A DNA stretch of 64,000 nt from CAZSMK01 sp964608095. GTDB lineage: Bacteria; Sumerlaeota; Sumerlaeia; MWCT01; JAGHBZ01. Below, piece after piece: positions 55,401 to 63,608 of this stretch. The stretch spans positions 108,982 through 172,981 of the forward strand of contig CAZSMK010000068.1 in NCBI GenBank assembly GCA_964608095.1, read 5' to 3'. How positions within the stretch are numbered: the stretch's first letter is position 1; every line of letters starts with the position of its first letter. The translations under genes were made by a program, and so were the position numbers. The notes beneath the pieces are model-generated. The model was not told where the DNA came from and ran no database searches. It was given only the letters and a program-made list of their open reading frames with translations.

Positions 55401-56127
55401 GTTGTTCTTTTTGCCACTCGATATCTTCTATTCTTTTTTCAAGAATCCGGAGTTTGTCCGGGCTGATTGCCTTTTTTTCAACACCGTTGTTTATGATTAT
55501 GTGTTCTTGTTCTTTCAGCGTGTATGATTCTCCGGAGAGGAGTAATGCCTCAACAATACCTTCAAGAACGACAACCTCGGTTACCTCTTCGCGATGGCTC
55601 ACCGAAAAAACTGTTCCTTTTACTACAACTTTGGCTTTTGGTGTAGTAACCTCGAAGCTTTTCTTCCCCTTGGTTACCGAAAGAAGTATGTCGCCATGAT
55701 AAAGCCGAACTCGTCGATCCCGGGAAATTTCTATCTTTGTATCTTCTTCTGCATAACAGATGCTTCTATCTTTAAGTATAACCTTCACGCTGCTGTCGGC
55801 TGATGTTGCCACGGTAGATCCCCTCTTAATATTAACCGCCCCTTCACCTGAAGAAACGACTCGTTTTTCTCCGAGCGTTACTTCTCCTTTCATGACCTGC
55901 ACGTGCCCTATATAACGCTGGTTTATGTATAGCGGCGCCAGGGCAATTATTATGAGAATAGCGGCGGTCACTGCAAAAATAATCCGGTAGGGAACATGTT
56001 CTTGCTTTTCGCCTATCTCGGACATCATCCGCCGGTGAAGATCGCGCTTGAACCTGCTCGTGGGCATCGCGGGTCGGTACAAATCGCTCGCCGTGCCGTC
56101 CTCACCTATATTTTCGTGATCAACCAT
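52498..56127 (-). CDS. FecR-domain membrane protein with about ten carboxypeptidase-regulatory-like domains
   Basis: 1209 residues. A cytoplasmic stretch (1-45), one membrane helix (about 48-66), a FecR domain (about 75-215: V-M-K-G-E-V-T-L-G and V-V-K-G-T-V-F-S-V), a short coiled linker, then about ten tandem beta-sandwich domains of about 90 residues. Each of most repeats begins with a G-x-V/I-x-D-x-x-G-x-P-I/L-x-G-A-like strand and ends with E-G-x-Y-T/D-like sequence, the CarboxypepD_reg (CNA-B-like) pattern. FecR proteins act with ECF sigma factors; this gene lies 19 nt after one. It is unusual for the anti-sigma-like protein to carry such an extracellular array. What it senses is unknown. 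Confidence 0.85.
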   Translation of the reverse strand: MVDHENIGEDGTASDLYRPAMPTSRFKRDLHRRMMSEIGEKQEHVPYRIIFAVTAAILIIIALAPLYINQRYIGHVQVMKGEVTLGEKRVVSSGEGAVNIKRGSTVATSADSSVKVILKDRSICYAEEDTKIEISRDRRVRLYHGDILLSVTKGKKSFEVTTPKAKVVVKGTVFSVSHREEVTEVVVLEGIVEALLLSGESYTLKEQEHIIINNGVEKKAISPDKLRILEKRIEDIEWQKEQLTTKIPTGEEYDTEEPDEKKDYILYGRVVEAKSPGLPIKGAELQLFPQTHDVLTTCSIEETDEKGFFVFRSLEPAPYFLIITAEGYDQRSTRATLPGETAKTQYLEINLHPIDLFAYSQEEDVSVPLGGIIGRVTDTRGQPIPIARVDCLFQSPDGDFFYYWGRTQLSDINGTYAFHNLESFPSNYAIIASFDGYIPEQRRDIILAEAGTEAREDFMLERGKLTTFEALVVDEKGYPVEGATVYAGIGIPTREGEPGNLMAHRLAGALFKFTDRNGRCVIENLYCGEILVHAYKKGYLFQKPRKIFLKTDTPKPQAEIVLVKGSVIRGKVVDEDGKIINDAEIVMMGHRLPWFTTHRYEAEKTSTDEEGRFEFIGLEHEGIYTIMTKAQDFAPQLLKIPPDTQDLSIVLGKGGEIRGRVTKENTGEGIGGISVRLYSSSKTWQPLPRAVTDNEGFYHLYNLPEGVYTVFPRGKGLTDSFMSGISVEEAEIHEDMNFEVYPGMEISGRVVDGLSRIPIVGTIYCIHESGYTFWAVLDEMGQFRFANLPEGTYTLRVVNAKGYPDYWHDPIILQKGLDRANIKILMYKGGGQITGSIVDSQGVPVPGATVKLFQRFSPPPHLDTSEKETVSYETGAFVLEDIQITDIPLWLTVRHPDFVPEESNGIILSEERPSQHITITLRKGGSIEGTVYDNANKPLPGARIRAVSGDEIFTTAMEKINEVETIVGEMGKYVVNHVGPGEVRLTADIGGYARETRHVEIKGPDEEVTGVDFYLKPGKSISGRILDQNLHPINDARVMLFREGEPTLPEPSLLFAQTKTGIDGAFEFGNLPDQTFFLAIFYEKNWKWGKLSRWVKRDNVAAGQKDIEIVAPEDGAITGRIVNSPGGKVPDHLFITMLEERQEAVWKRGFMFDELQIDVIEGLFFLPGLPGGEYDCVFSALEFEPTIVHVKVTPGKVVNIGDISLLPED

Positions 56128-56146
56128 TATAAATTCCGTTCTCTTC

Positions 56147-56725
56147 TTACCTCATCCTTTTGTATATTTTTTTAAACGTCCTTTTTGCACGGTATATAAG
56201 CATCTCTATAGCTTTTGGTGTCGTTGAATATTCCCGGGCAATTTCTTTCAAGGTTTCGTCTTCCGTGTATTTCTTAACCAGAACCGCCCGATATTGCGGC
56301 GGCAATGCAGCCAGTACCGATTCTATCAATCGTTTTTGTTCCTCTTCTTCCAGCCTCTTTCTGGAAACGGGTATCCTCTCCTTGTCATTTAAAGCATTCC
56401 ATATTTCGCGTTCCGCTACCTCTTCTATGTGGTTCTCTTTTTTTACCTTCCTGTAATAACGAAACAGATGATGCCGCACTATTCCCTTAAACCATGTATA
56501 GAGGCTTGCGCGTTCAGGATCGTAGGTATCGATGTTCTTGATCGCCTCGAGAAATACGGTCTGCACAATATCTTCCGCCGCTGCCTGGTTTCCGCGTACA
56601 CGATAATATACATACTCGTAAATGGGATTGAGAAAACTGTCATAGAACAAGGTCCAGGCATCGCCGTCTCTGGCAATCAACATCTTTCGTAGTTCTTTCT
56701 CAAAGTTTTTGTCTACGATATACAA
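56147..56725 (-). CDS. ECF-type RNA polymerase sigma factor
   Basis: 192 residues. Region 2 (A-W-T-L-F-Y-D-S-F, then A-A-E-D-I-V-Q-T-V-F-L-E-A and Y-T-W-F-K-G-I-V-R-H) and region 4 (L-P-P-Q-Y-R-A-V-L-V-K-K-Y and T-L-K-E-I-A-R-E-Y-S-T-T-P-K-A-I-E) are intact. The start is TTG with AAAGGAGA about 11 nt upstream; ATGs nearby are out of frame. It probably directs polymerase to a small regulon under control of the FecR protein encoded downstream. Confidence 0.92.
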   Translation of the reverse strand: MYIVDKNFEKELRKMLIARDGDAWTLFYDSFLNPIYEYVYYRVRGNQAAAEDIVQTVFLEAIKNIDTYDPERASLYTWFKGIVRHHLFRYYRKVKKENHIEEVAEREIWNALNDKERIPVSRKRLEEEEQKRLIESVLAALPPQYRAVLVKKYTEDETLKEIAREYSTTPKAIEMLIYRAKRTFKKIYKRMR

Positions 56726-56866
56726 AGGGTGCCCATCTCCTTTGAGATTAAAACCGTACCCATTCTTATTACCTGCTTATCTATCATTATTACATCCTGC
56801 ACTAAAAATCACTCTTTTTTAATTGATAAAACACCTTTTGTTTTTATTATTGGGGATGTTGTCTTT

Positions 56867-58000
56867 TTACGACTTTTTTTCAAGTAGGGTGAGATACAAG
56901 GTTTCGGTGCTATCGAGCATGATATCTATTGAAAATTTTCGCGCTCTTGCCTGGGCTGCTTCTCCCATTTGTTTCAATAAATCGGGATCATCTTGAAGTT
57001 TCTTAATACACGCGATCAATTTCTCCTTATCGTTTGGAGAAACAATAAATCCTGTTTTTCCGTCTATCACGGCTTCCGGATTCCCTCCTACATCTGACGC
57101 TATTACGGGTTTACCCGCTGCCATCGCCTCAACTATTGCGTTAGAAAAACCTTCTTTGAACGATGGAAGCACGCTCACATGCGCAATTTTCAAAATGTTC
57201 TGCACGTCGTCTCGTTTTCCGGTAAAAATAACATGCGGGCCAAGGTTCTTTTCTCTCACCTTCTCTTCGAGCTCCGTTCGTCTTTTTCCCTCTCCCACAA
57301 AAAGCATCTTTATTCGAGGATTCTCTTTAACAATATCCTCTAACGCTTCGATGACGATATCGTGATTCTTCTGTTCAACGAGCCTTGCAACCATTACGAT
57401 GACAAAATCTTCCTGCCGCACACCAAGAGCCTCGCGTAAACCTTCCGGTGCATTAGCATTCATAAAGGTTTCTATATCAACGCCGTTATAAATTACGTAA
57501 CATTTATCCGGCGATATTTTGAGGGTCTCGAGCACGTCTCTGCGCACTTCATCGCTTACGGCAATTATTCCATCGCGGAGTGCCGAAAGTAATCGATCCA
57601 TCAACACCTGACGTCTTGTCTCCCATGTATCGATGTTATGTACCTGGCTTAGCAACACTCCTTTGAAACCCGCTATTTTTGCCGAAATAGTTGTCGGTAC
57701 ATTACTACGGTACATGTGCGAGTGTATTATATCGAAATGTCCTTCTTTTATGTGATGGGCAAGTTTTTTCAATCCACCGGGATGGAGACGTGATTTTAAT
57801 GGAATTAAGTATACGTTAATCCCTTCTCTCTTTATTTCTTCCGCAAGCGCTCCATATTCTCGAAGACATACGAGCTCAACATGGTGTCCTCTTTCTTTCA
57901 ATTTAGGAAGAACCATGGCAATACGCCTCTCTATCCCACCCACAGGCAACCATGTTATTGTTCTCAGTATTCTCAGTTTTTTCTTTTCCTTCATGTTCAC
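56867..58000 (-). CDS. Family 4 glycosyltransferase
   Basis: 377 residues, GT-B fold. G-G-I-E-R-R-I-A near residue 20, H-S-H-M-Y-R-S-N near residue 95, and the donor-binding E-G-F-S-N-A-I-V-E-A-M-A-A-G-K-P-V with its E-x7-E pattern near residue 285. It transfers a sugar from a nucleotide donor to an envelope or capsule acceptor. GTG start at 58000 overlaps the stop of the PP-loop gene (GTGA); an ATG two codons later is possible. Confidence 0.9.
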   Translation of the reverse strand: MNMKEKKKLRILRTITWLPVGGIERRIAMVLPKLKERGHHVELVCLREYGALAEEIKREGINVYLIPLKSRLHPGGLKKLAHHIKEGHFDIIHSHMYRSNVPTTISAKIAGFKGVLLSQVHNIDTWETRRQVLMDRLLSALRDGIIAVSDEVRRDVLETLKISPDKCYVIYNGVDIETFMNANAPEGLREALGVRQEDFVIVMVARLVEQKNHDIVIEALEDIVKENPRIKMLFVGEGKRRTELEEKVREKNLGPHVIFTGKRDDVQNILKIAHVSVLPSFKEGFSNAIVEAMAAGKPVIASDVGGNPEAVIDGKTGFIVSPNDKEKLIACIKKLQDDPDLLKQMGEAAQARARKFSIDIMLDSTETLYLTLLEKKS

Positions 58001-59046
58001 TTGATCATTAACTCTCGTATCTCTTTCTCATCTATTCTACCTTTTACTATAATCTTGTGCGTTTTCGGCGTCGCCACTTTCCAATATTTTATTACGGCTT
58101 CCGCTTTGTTCCGTCCTTTGCTATATCTTTTACAAATCTGAGACGCCTTATCCAAAAATCGCTCCGCTCCCTCGCCTCGTAATACGCATAATGGACTACC
58201 ATAGCCTTCGACCTCAACAAGTATGTCGCCTTCCTGGACAAGATTTGTTATAAACTCGTTGTCTTTTTGATCCCGCCCCACAATAAATTTTACATCTTCT
58301 GAAAATCTAAAATGTCGACCCGTCTTTATCATGGTTATATCGTTTATATCGAATATCTTATGTTCGAACAGGTCTTTTAACCGTCGTGAAAATCCTTTAT
58401 CTGTGAGGAGACATCCACCGGCAGGCGTGGGAAAATCTGTTATGTTGTATTTCTCCGCCATCTTCAATTGCCGTGTTCGCGATCTTCCCTGGATATCACA
58501 AAGTTCAGAACTGTTAACCCATCCTTTTTCTTCAGGAATCGTACGAGGAAGCACCTTCGCTGAAAGGGGTCTTAGAACAAGTCTTTTTACTCCTGCGATT
58601 TTTTCCATTTTCATTAAGGTTGGTTTCATCTGCGTCATCGGACGTTGTCCCAGAACTTCGCCGGTCACTATAAATCTCGCACCTGTCTCCTTCATTATCT
58701 CGTATGATCTGCGATAAAAATATATTTTGCAGTCTATACATGGATTCATGTTTGCACCGTATCCATGTTCGGGATTAGCCACCAAATCAATGTAATCCTG
58801 TCCGACGGTAACGACCTTTAAAATACCACCGGACTGCTCGGCACGATCTTTTAAAATCTCCATGTACGGCTTTGTTTTTTGTTCCCCGTTATCCGCACGG
58901 ACTTCTCGGTGTAATGAACAAAATGGCGTATCATAATAGATTGCAATAACCTCTATTCCCTGTAACGCAATCAATTTAACCGCAAGGCAGCTGTCAAGTC
59001 CTCCGGAGAATAGGGCAATTGCTTTTATTTTACCTCTACTATTCAT
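57997..59046 (-). CDS. PP-loop ATPase, ThiI/MnmA-like family
   Basis: 349 residues. The PP-loop is S-G-G-L-D-S at 14-19; C103 and C106 lie in N-P-C-I-D-C-K, and a later T-P-A-G-G-C-L-L-T holds another conserved Cys. F-I-V-T-G-E-V-L-G-Q-R-P-M-T-Q is typical of a family of uncharacterised tRNA-thiolation-like enzymes. It should adenylate a substrate, probably a tRNA base, for sulfur transfer; the exact base is not known. Its 5' leader lies in the proposed origin. Confidence 0.8.
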   Translation of the reverse strand: MNSRGKIKAIALFSGGLDSCLAVKLIALQGIEVIAIYYDTPFCSLHREVRADNGEQKTKPYMEILKDRAEQSGGILKVVTVGQDYIDLVANPEHGYGANMNPCIDCKIYFYRRSYEIMKETGARFIVTGEVLGQRPMTQMKPTLMKMEKIAGVKRLVLRPLSAKVLPRTIPEEKGWVNSSELCDIQGRSRTRQLKMAEKYNITDFPTPAGGCLLTDKGFSRRLKDLFEHKIFDINDITMIKTGRHFRFSEDVKFIVGRDQKDNEFITNLVQEGDILVEVEGYGSPLCVLRGEGAERFLDKASQICKRYSKGRNKAEAVIKYWKVATPKTHKIIVKGRIDEKEIRELMIK

Positions 59047-59646
59047 AACTATAGTTAAATATTAATAATAAATATACCTATAGTAGTAGTAATAGTACCG
59101 GAAATCTTTGAAAAAGTATAAGAAACCATTGATTTTTTTACTGTTATCCTGTTGAAAAAAGAAGAGGTTTATCCAAAAGTTATCAACAGGAAAACAAGAT
59201 CTATCACAAGTATAGTGAGGAAATAAAAAGTTTTCCACAACAAAGTGGAAAGCCTGTGTAAAACCTATAAAAATCAAAGAGTATTAAAAAAAATAGATTT
59301 ATGCCAAATAAAAAAGAGGAAACATTAAAAGAATAAGGGATGAGTTATCCACAGGATAAAGAAAAACCTGTGGAAAACAAGAATTATACAGAAAGAACTC
59401 TATTTATTAGACTTAAGAATAAATAATGCGGGTTTATATTAAAAAAATGTGACTTTTTCCACAAGCACTTTCACAATATTATTTTTACCGAAATGGCATA
59501 GAAAATAAAAATAACGATATCCATCCTGTGGAAAACTATGGGTGGTTCAATGGTATTCATTTAAGCAATATCTGTCTTTTGGTTGATAAAGCAGAGAATA
59601 TCATGATTGAATAAGACCATATTTTATTTTAAAAGAACGCAAAAAA
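59047..59646. other. Probable replication origin (oriC)
   Basis: A 600-base AT-rich gap. DnaA-box-like 9-mers include a perfect TTATCCACA at 59345, TTATCAACA at 59180, TTTTCCACA at 59231 and 59455, and TGTGGAAAA (its complement) at 59369 and 59527; TTATCCAAA at 59169 and TGTGTAAAA at 59255 are weaker. A run TAGTAGTAGTAATAGTAC at 59081-59098 is read 3' to 5' away from the boxes as GAT-AAT-GAT-GAT-GAT, the DnaA-trio geometry, next to a strongly AT-rich stretch at 59047-59080. Neither dnaA nor dnaN is adjacent. Genes left of it are on the minus strand for 11.5 kb, as expected for the leading strand. Confidence 0.65.
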
Positions 59647-60396
59647 ATGATTCTATTAGAAGATTTATCCAAACGATTTGAAGATCTCTGGGCTGTAAGC
59701 CATATAAATCTGCATATAAAAACTGGGGAGATATTTGCGTTTCTCGGTCCCAACGGTGCCGGAAAGACCACGACAATAAAAATGATAACGGGTTTGCTGA
59801 AGCCGACGACCGGAAGGGTAGTTGTTGATAAATATGATGTGCAGAAGAACCCGGTTGAAGCAAAAAAAATTATCGGGTACATACCGGACCATCCTTATGT
59901 GTATGAAAAACTTTCAGGACGAGAATTCTTCAATTTTATCGGAGACCTTTTTGGAATCCCGGGAGAAATCATCACGGAGAAACGTGACTATTTTTTCGAG
60001 ATGTTCGGACTTACGCCAGTTATGGATAAGCTCATACAGAATTATTCACACGGAATGCGTCAGAAACTCGTAATAAGTGCATCACTTATGCACGATCCCG
60101 GAGTAATCGTGGTTGATGAGCCCATGGTTGGACTTGATCCACAAAGCGGACGGATAGTAAAAAAACTTTTTTTAAACCAAACACGTCAAAAAGAGGCGAC
60201 CGTATTTCTCTCAACGCATACTCTTTCTGTTGCAGAGGAGGTTGCAGACAGAATAGGCATTATTAACCTCGGAAAAATCCTTTTTGTGGGAACCAAGGAA
60301 GAGCTACGCGTCAGATTGAAAAAAGACGGTTCACTCGAGGATTTGTTCATTGAAATCACAGGAGAGAAGTCTTTCGCAGCTAAACGTCTTCAGTGA
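59647..60396 (+). CDS. ABC transporter ATP-binding protein, orphan
   Basis: 249 residues. Walker A G-P-N-G-A-G-K-T-T, Walker B V-I-V-V-D-E-P and the switch His in S-T-H-T-L-S-V are intact. The signature motif reads Y-S-H-G-M-R-Q-K-L instead of L-S-G-G-Q; the S-x-G-M-R/K-Q-K type is common in exporters of the ABC-2 class. No permease gene is adjacent, so its membrane partner is elsewhere. The translation start has only a weak ribosome binding site. Confidence 0.9.
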   Translation: MILLEDLSKRFEDLWAVSHINLHIKTGEIFAFLGPNGAGKTTTIKMITGLLKPTTGRVVVDKYDVQKNPVEAKKIIGYIPDHPYVYEKLSGREFFNFIGDLFGIPGEIITEKRDYFFEMFGLTPVMDKLIQNYSHGMRQKLVISASLMHDPGVIVVDEPMVGLDPQSGRIVKKLFLNQTRQKEATVFLSTHTLSVAEEVADRIGIINLGKILFVGTKEELRVRLKKDGSLEDLFIEITGEKSFAAKRLQ

Positions 60397-60593
60397 GAGA
60401 TTACTATTTAGCCCTCATCGAGAATCTCTAAGCGATTCATAGCTATCGCGCTGAGGTGGTGCCTAATCGGGATTAATCATGTGGATATAGGAGAATATAC
60501 CGCGAAGCCACGAAAAAAAGCGTTCGTCTTAAAAGTTACGTAGCAATAACACAACAGCCAAAAATCCAAAAAAGGGGATGTATAGAAAACTCC

Positions 60594-62225
60594 CTAATCT
60601 TGCTTTCGCGCCACCCTTTTTTTTATTCGGTTGACCTGTCCCCTTCCAAGGCCCTTAACCTCGCAGCCCAGTTCAAAATAGCGCTTGATTTTGGCGTCAT
60701 CAAGAATACCGAAACAATCTATTATGGCAGCAGGTTTGCCTATCATATCAACGACCTTGTCGGGCTCCAGGTCGAGATAATGCTGATGTTTAACTGCAAG
60801 GATAACAGATTCAGCGCCTTTGAGCACGTCTTTCACATCCTGGGTTATTTTAAGGTCTTTCAACTTTTCCTGGTTCCTGAAGAAACGAGCCCATGAATGT
60901 TCATTGTTCTCCTGGTTTTCAAATTCCCACCAGCTCAGGACGTAGGGATCATGCACGCGAATTTCAGCGCCCATCTCGGTGAGTTTACGCACGATGATCT
61001 CGGAACCGCTGTACCGGGTGTCGCCGACGTCTTCGCGGTACGAGGCGCCAAGCACGGCAACGTCGGCGGCAGCAATGGATTTTCCCATGTTTCGTAAGGC
61101 ATCGCGCGTTAACCGGGCGACATGCAACCCGCGCGTATCGTTGATGTTAATTGCATTCGGCGTGATTTTGAAAAGGTCGTCGTCCCAGCCGAGCAGGTGC
61201 TTATATGCCCAGATACCGAGACCACCATCCTTGGGCAAACAATAGCCACCGATACCGGGACCGGGAAAGATGATATTGCTATGCGTTGGGCGCACCTTTA
61301 TTGCTTTGATTACCTTTATAAGGTCTACGCCGTTACGTTCCGCAAAGGTGCTCCACTCGTCCAGAAACGCAAGGATAGTAGCACGATAACTGTTCTCGAC
61401 GATCTTTGCGGTCTCTGATTCAATCGGTTTATCAAGAATTGTCAACTCATAATCGCGGGTGTTCAGCACCGCGTCGAGGAATCGCTTGACACGTCTTCGC
61501 GCCTCGTTATTGATTCCGCTGCAAACACGCCAGAAGTCACGGATACTCTTGACGTAATCCCTGCCCGGCATCACGCGTTCATAGCTATGAGCAAGGAGCG
61601 GTTCCGCGTCGATCCCGCGCAACTCGAACTTATCCTTTATAATCGGATACGCCACGTGTTCCGTTGTCCCCGGCGGTACTGTGGTCTCGATCAACACCAG
61701 CGCTTCCGGCGTTATCTTCTCGCCGATAGTATGAAATGATTGTTCGAGGGCTTTCATCTCGACGAAGCCCGTTCTCAGGTCGCCGAGAGATTTCTTTATA
61801 TAATCACACTGGACATCGACTACGACTACGTCCGCAAGCGAAAGGGCATCATCGTTATAAGTGGCGGTGAAGCTCTTCTTATCCAGCACACAACGCCTGA
61901 TGAGCTCATCAACCGTAGGGTCTTCCGATTTAACCGGAGATACGCCCTCATTAAGGCGAAGTATTTTCCAGAAACTTCGAAGCGATGGGCGTTGTAATCC
62001 GATAACGAATTTCAACGGTTTGCCGTTTTCGTCAACGGAGTCGGCAACCACCGCCGCCATGACCACTCCAACAAATCCCAAACCAACCACCACAACGATT
62101 TCCCGACCTAATGAACGCTGTTCATCAACGAGTTTTTTAAGTCGTTCGAGTTCGGCTCCATAGTCTTCTTTTCGCGGTAATGGAATTTTTTCTCCTTCGG
62201 GAGTTATAGAAAACTTTTCACGCAT
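60594..62225 (-). CDS. Nucleotide-sugar dehydrogenase (UDP-glucose/GDP-mannose dehydrogenase family)
   Basis: 543 residues, longer than the usual 430-450. An extra N-terminal segment of about 40 residues precedes the NAD-binding V-G-L-G-F-V-G (47-53). The catalytic Cys is C329 in G-I-G-G-Y-C-L-P-K-D. The conserved E-T-T-V-P-P-G-T and the final Rossmann domain (V-A-V-L-G-A-S-Y-R-E-D-V-G-D-T-R) are present. It oxidises a UDP- or GDP-sugar to the uronic acid for capsule or lipopolysaccharide. AAAGGAG lies 7 nt upstream. Confidence 0.9.
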   Translation of the reverse strand: MREKFSITPEGEKIPLPRKEDYGAELERLKKLVDEQRSLGREIVVVVGLGFVGVVMAAVVADSVDENGKPLKFVIGLQRPSLRSFWKILRLNEGVSPVKSEDPTVDELIRRCVLDKKSFTATYNDDALSLADVVVVDVQCDYIKKSLGDLRTGFVEMKALEQSFHTIGEKITPEALVLIETTVPPGTTEHVAYPIIKDKFELRGIDAEPLLAHSYERVMPGRDYVKSIRDFWRVCSGINNEARRRVKRFLDAVLNTRDYELTILDKPIESETAKIVENSYRATILAFLDEWSTFAERNGVDLIKVIKAIKVRPTHSNIIFPGPGIGGYCLPKDGGLGIWAYKHLLGWDDDLFKITPNAININDTRGLHVARLTRDALRNMGKSIAAADVAVLGASYREDVGDTRYSGSEIIVRKLTEMGAEIRVHDPYVLSWWEFENQENNEHSWARFFRNQEKLKDLKITQDVKDVLKGAESVILAVKHQHYLDLEPDKVVDMIGKPAAIIDCFGILDDAKIKRYFELGCEVKGLGRGQVNRIKKRVARKQD

Positions 62226-62356
62226 CGCCTTTCTCCTTTAATGGATTCTCGAAAGAAGTTTCAAAAAAGCAAAACGTTTTAATCTAATTAACGATAAACA
62301 ATCAACAGTTTCTTTTACCCTGCTCGTTCGATAACGCAACATAAAGTGCTTTGGGC

Positions 62357-62386
62357 TTGACATTTTTGGGGAAAAATTAATAAAAT
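62357..62386 (+). promoter_or_regulatory. Sigma-70-type promoter of the first response regulator
   Basis: TTGACA (62357-62362) and TAAAAT (62381-62386) with an 18-bp spacer; a TATAAT at 62391 lies too far (28 bp) to pair with it. Confidence 0.55.
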
Positions 62387-62507
62387 AGCATATAATGCTT
62401 GTTCAAGATTTAGAGAAAATATTTTAAGCCCCGCACACTCACGGAAAACATAAGCCGATAGCCTCATTTGGTCCGTAGAGATTAAAGAAAGGAGATGCAG
62501 GCGCGAA

Positions 62508-62876
62508 ATGCCTCTTATTCTTGTTATAGATGACGAGATAGATTTTCTTAAAATGCTTGGGGTATTTCTCCGGAAATCGGGCTTTGATATAAGGCTTTTG
62601 ACCGACGGCAATAAAGCCATAGAGGAGATAGAGGAGAGTAAACCTAATCTTGTAATAACGGACATTCTTATGCCCGGCACATCGGGTGGAGAAGTGTATA
62701 AAAAAATCCGGCATCGTTTTGGCTCGCACCTCCCGATTATTGTGTGTACGGGTACCAGCATGCGTGTAAAAGTAGATGATGATCCGTTATTTGCCTATAT
62801 TCAAAAGCCAGTGGATTTCAAGAACCTTTTATCCATAATCGAATCGCTCCTTTCTACGGCCGAAAAGATGGCTTAA
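62508..62876 (+). CDS. Single-domain response regulator
   Basis: 122 residues, a receiver domain only. Acidic pair D8, D9; phosphorylation site D52 in I-T-D-I-L-M-P-G; T81 and K100 complete the switch residues. There is no output domain, so it may act by protein contact (CheY or Spo0F style). No histidine kinase is nearby. AAGGAGA lies 11 nt upstream. A paralogue follows at 63191. Confidence 0.92.
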   Translation: MPLILVIDDEIDFLKMLGVFLRKSGFDIRLLTDGNKAIEEIEESKPNLVITDILMPGTSGGEVYKKIRHRFGSHLPIIVCTGTSMRVKVDDDPLFAYIQKPVDFKNLLSIIESLLSTAEKMA

Positions 62877-63081
62877 CAGATAGTATACAGGTATTGCTCA
62901 CGGAGTTTGATGGTTTGAAGAACAGGCCTTCCTCCCCTTGCTCTTTACGTAATGACCACCGAGCAATAAAAAGTCGAATCGTGCTTCCGTGTTTGTCGGT
63001 GCAGTATTCTTCTCGTACCCTCGAACTTTTTTGCAGGTCTGTTTGCCCCTTTGCGTTTGAGGTGAAGCGAAGAGTATATTG

Positions 63082-63111
63082 TTGACTTTTAAGCACCGGA
63101 TTTGATACAAT
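63082..63111 (+). promoter_or_regulatory. Sigma-70-type promoter of the second response regulator
   Basis: TTGACT (63082-63087) and TACAAT (63106-63111) with an 18-bp spacer. Transcription would begin about 72 nt before the start codon. Confidence 0.6.
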
Positions 63112-63135
63112 TTTTTTAGAAAAAGCAAAATGCGA

Positions 63136-63182
63136 TTTCCGTTTTTATCTTTTTTTTGATAGTTTTCAAAAAACGGAAAGGA
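63136..63182 (+). promoter_or_regulatory. Leader hairpin covering the ribosome binding site
   Basis: TTTCCGTTTTT (63136-63146) pairs with AAAAACGGAAA (63169-63179), 11 bp. The 3' arm overlaps GGAAAGGA, the ribosome binding site for the gene at 63191, so the structure could block translation until opened. It is AT-rich, so it might also melt with temperature. Confidence 0.5.
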
Positions 63183-63190
63183 AAAGATGT

Positions 63191-63574
63191 ATGGACAGAA
63201 TACTCGTTATAGACGACGATCCGGAATTTCTCGAGATGATGGATGTATTTCTTACCAGGACACATCATATTGTACGCACACTATCGCATAGTGAAAATGT
63301 ATTGAAGGAAATAGAAGAATTTGAACCGAATCTTGTGATTTGCGATATCCTGATGCCGGTAATGAGCGGGGGTAAAGTGTATGAATTGATCCGCAAACAC
63401 AAAGGGGAGAAGTTCCCGGTCGTGTTATGTAGCGCTACAAACATGCGGCTCAGGATTACCGATGACCCTTTTCTTGCATATTGTCGGAAACCCATCAATT
63501 TTGAGGACCTGAATTACACCCTTCAAATTCTTCTGACCTCTGTTCAGCCAACGGTCAAAGAACCCATTGAATAG
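63191..63574 (+). CDS. Single-domain response regulator, paralogue
   Basis: 127 residues, receiver domain only: D8, D9, phospho-acceptor D52 in I-C-D-I-L-M-P-V, S81 and K100. It is clearly related to the protein at 62508 (same length, shared I-E-E-x-x-P-N-L-V-I and C-S/T-A/G-T-x-M-R). The switch Thr is Ser here. The pair probably arose by local duplication. No kinase or output partner is in the window. Confidence 0.92.
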   Translation: MDRILVIDDDPEFLEMMDVFLTRTHHIVRTLSHSENVLKEIEEFEPNLVICDILMPVMSGGKVYELIRKHKGEKFPVVLCSATNMRLRITDDPFLAYCRKPINFEDLNYTLQILLTSVQPTVKEPIE

Positions 63575-63608
63575 AGAGGGGAAATAAACGCAATTTTTGG
63601 GGAGGTTG

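Larger units (their letters stand above)
62877..63190. other. Intergenic gap with promoter and leader hairpin
   Basis: Between the two response regulators. No gene is seen in the first 200 bases; the right half carries the promoter at 63082 and a leader hairpin that overlaps the ribosome binding site (see 63136-63182). Confidence 0.6.

Noticed and set aside
60570..60600. Terminator after the nucleotide-sugar dehydrogenase
   Set aside because: Only GGGA/TCCC (4 bp) with a 12-nt loop before a T run; too weak to support.
62391..62396. TATAAT as the -10 of the first response regulator
   Set aside because: It is 28 bp from the TTGACA; TAAAAT at 62381 has the right 18-bp spacing.
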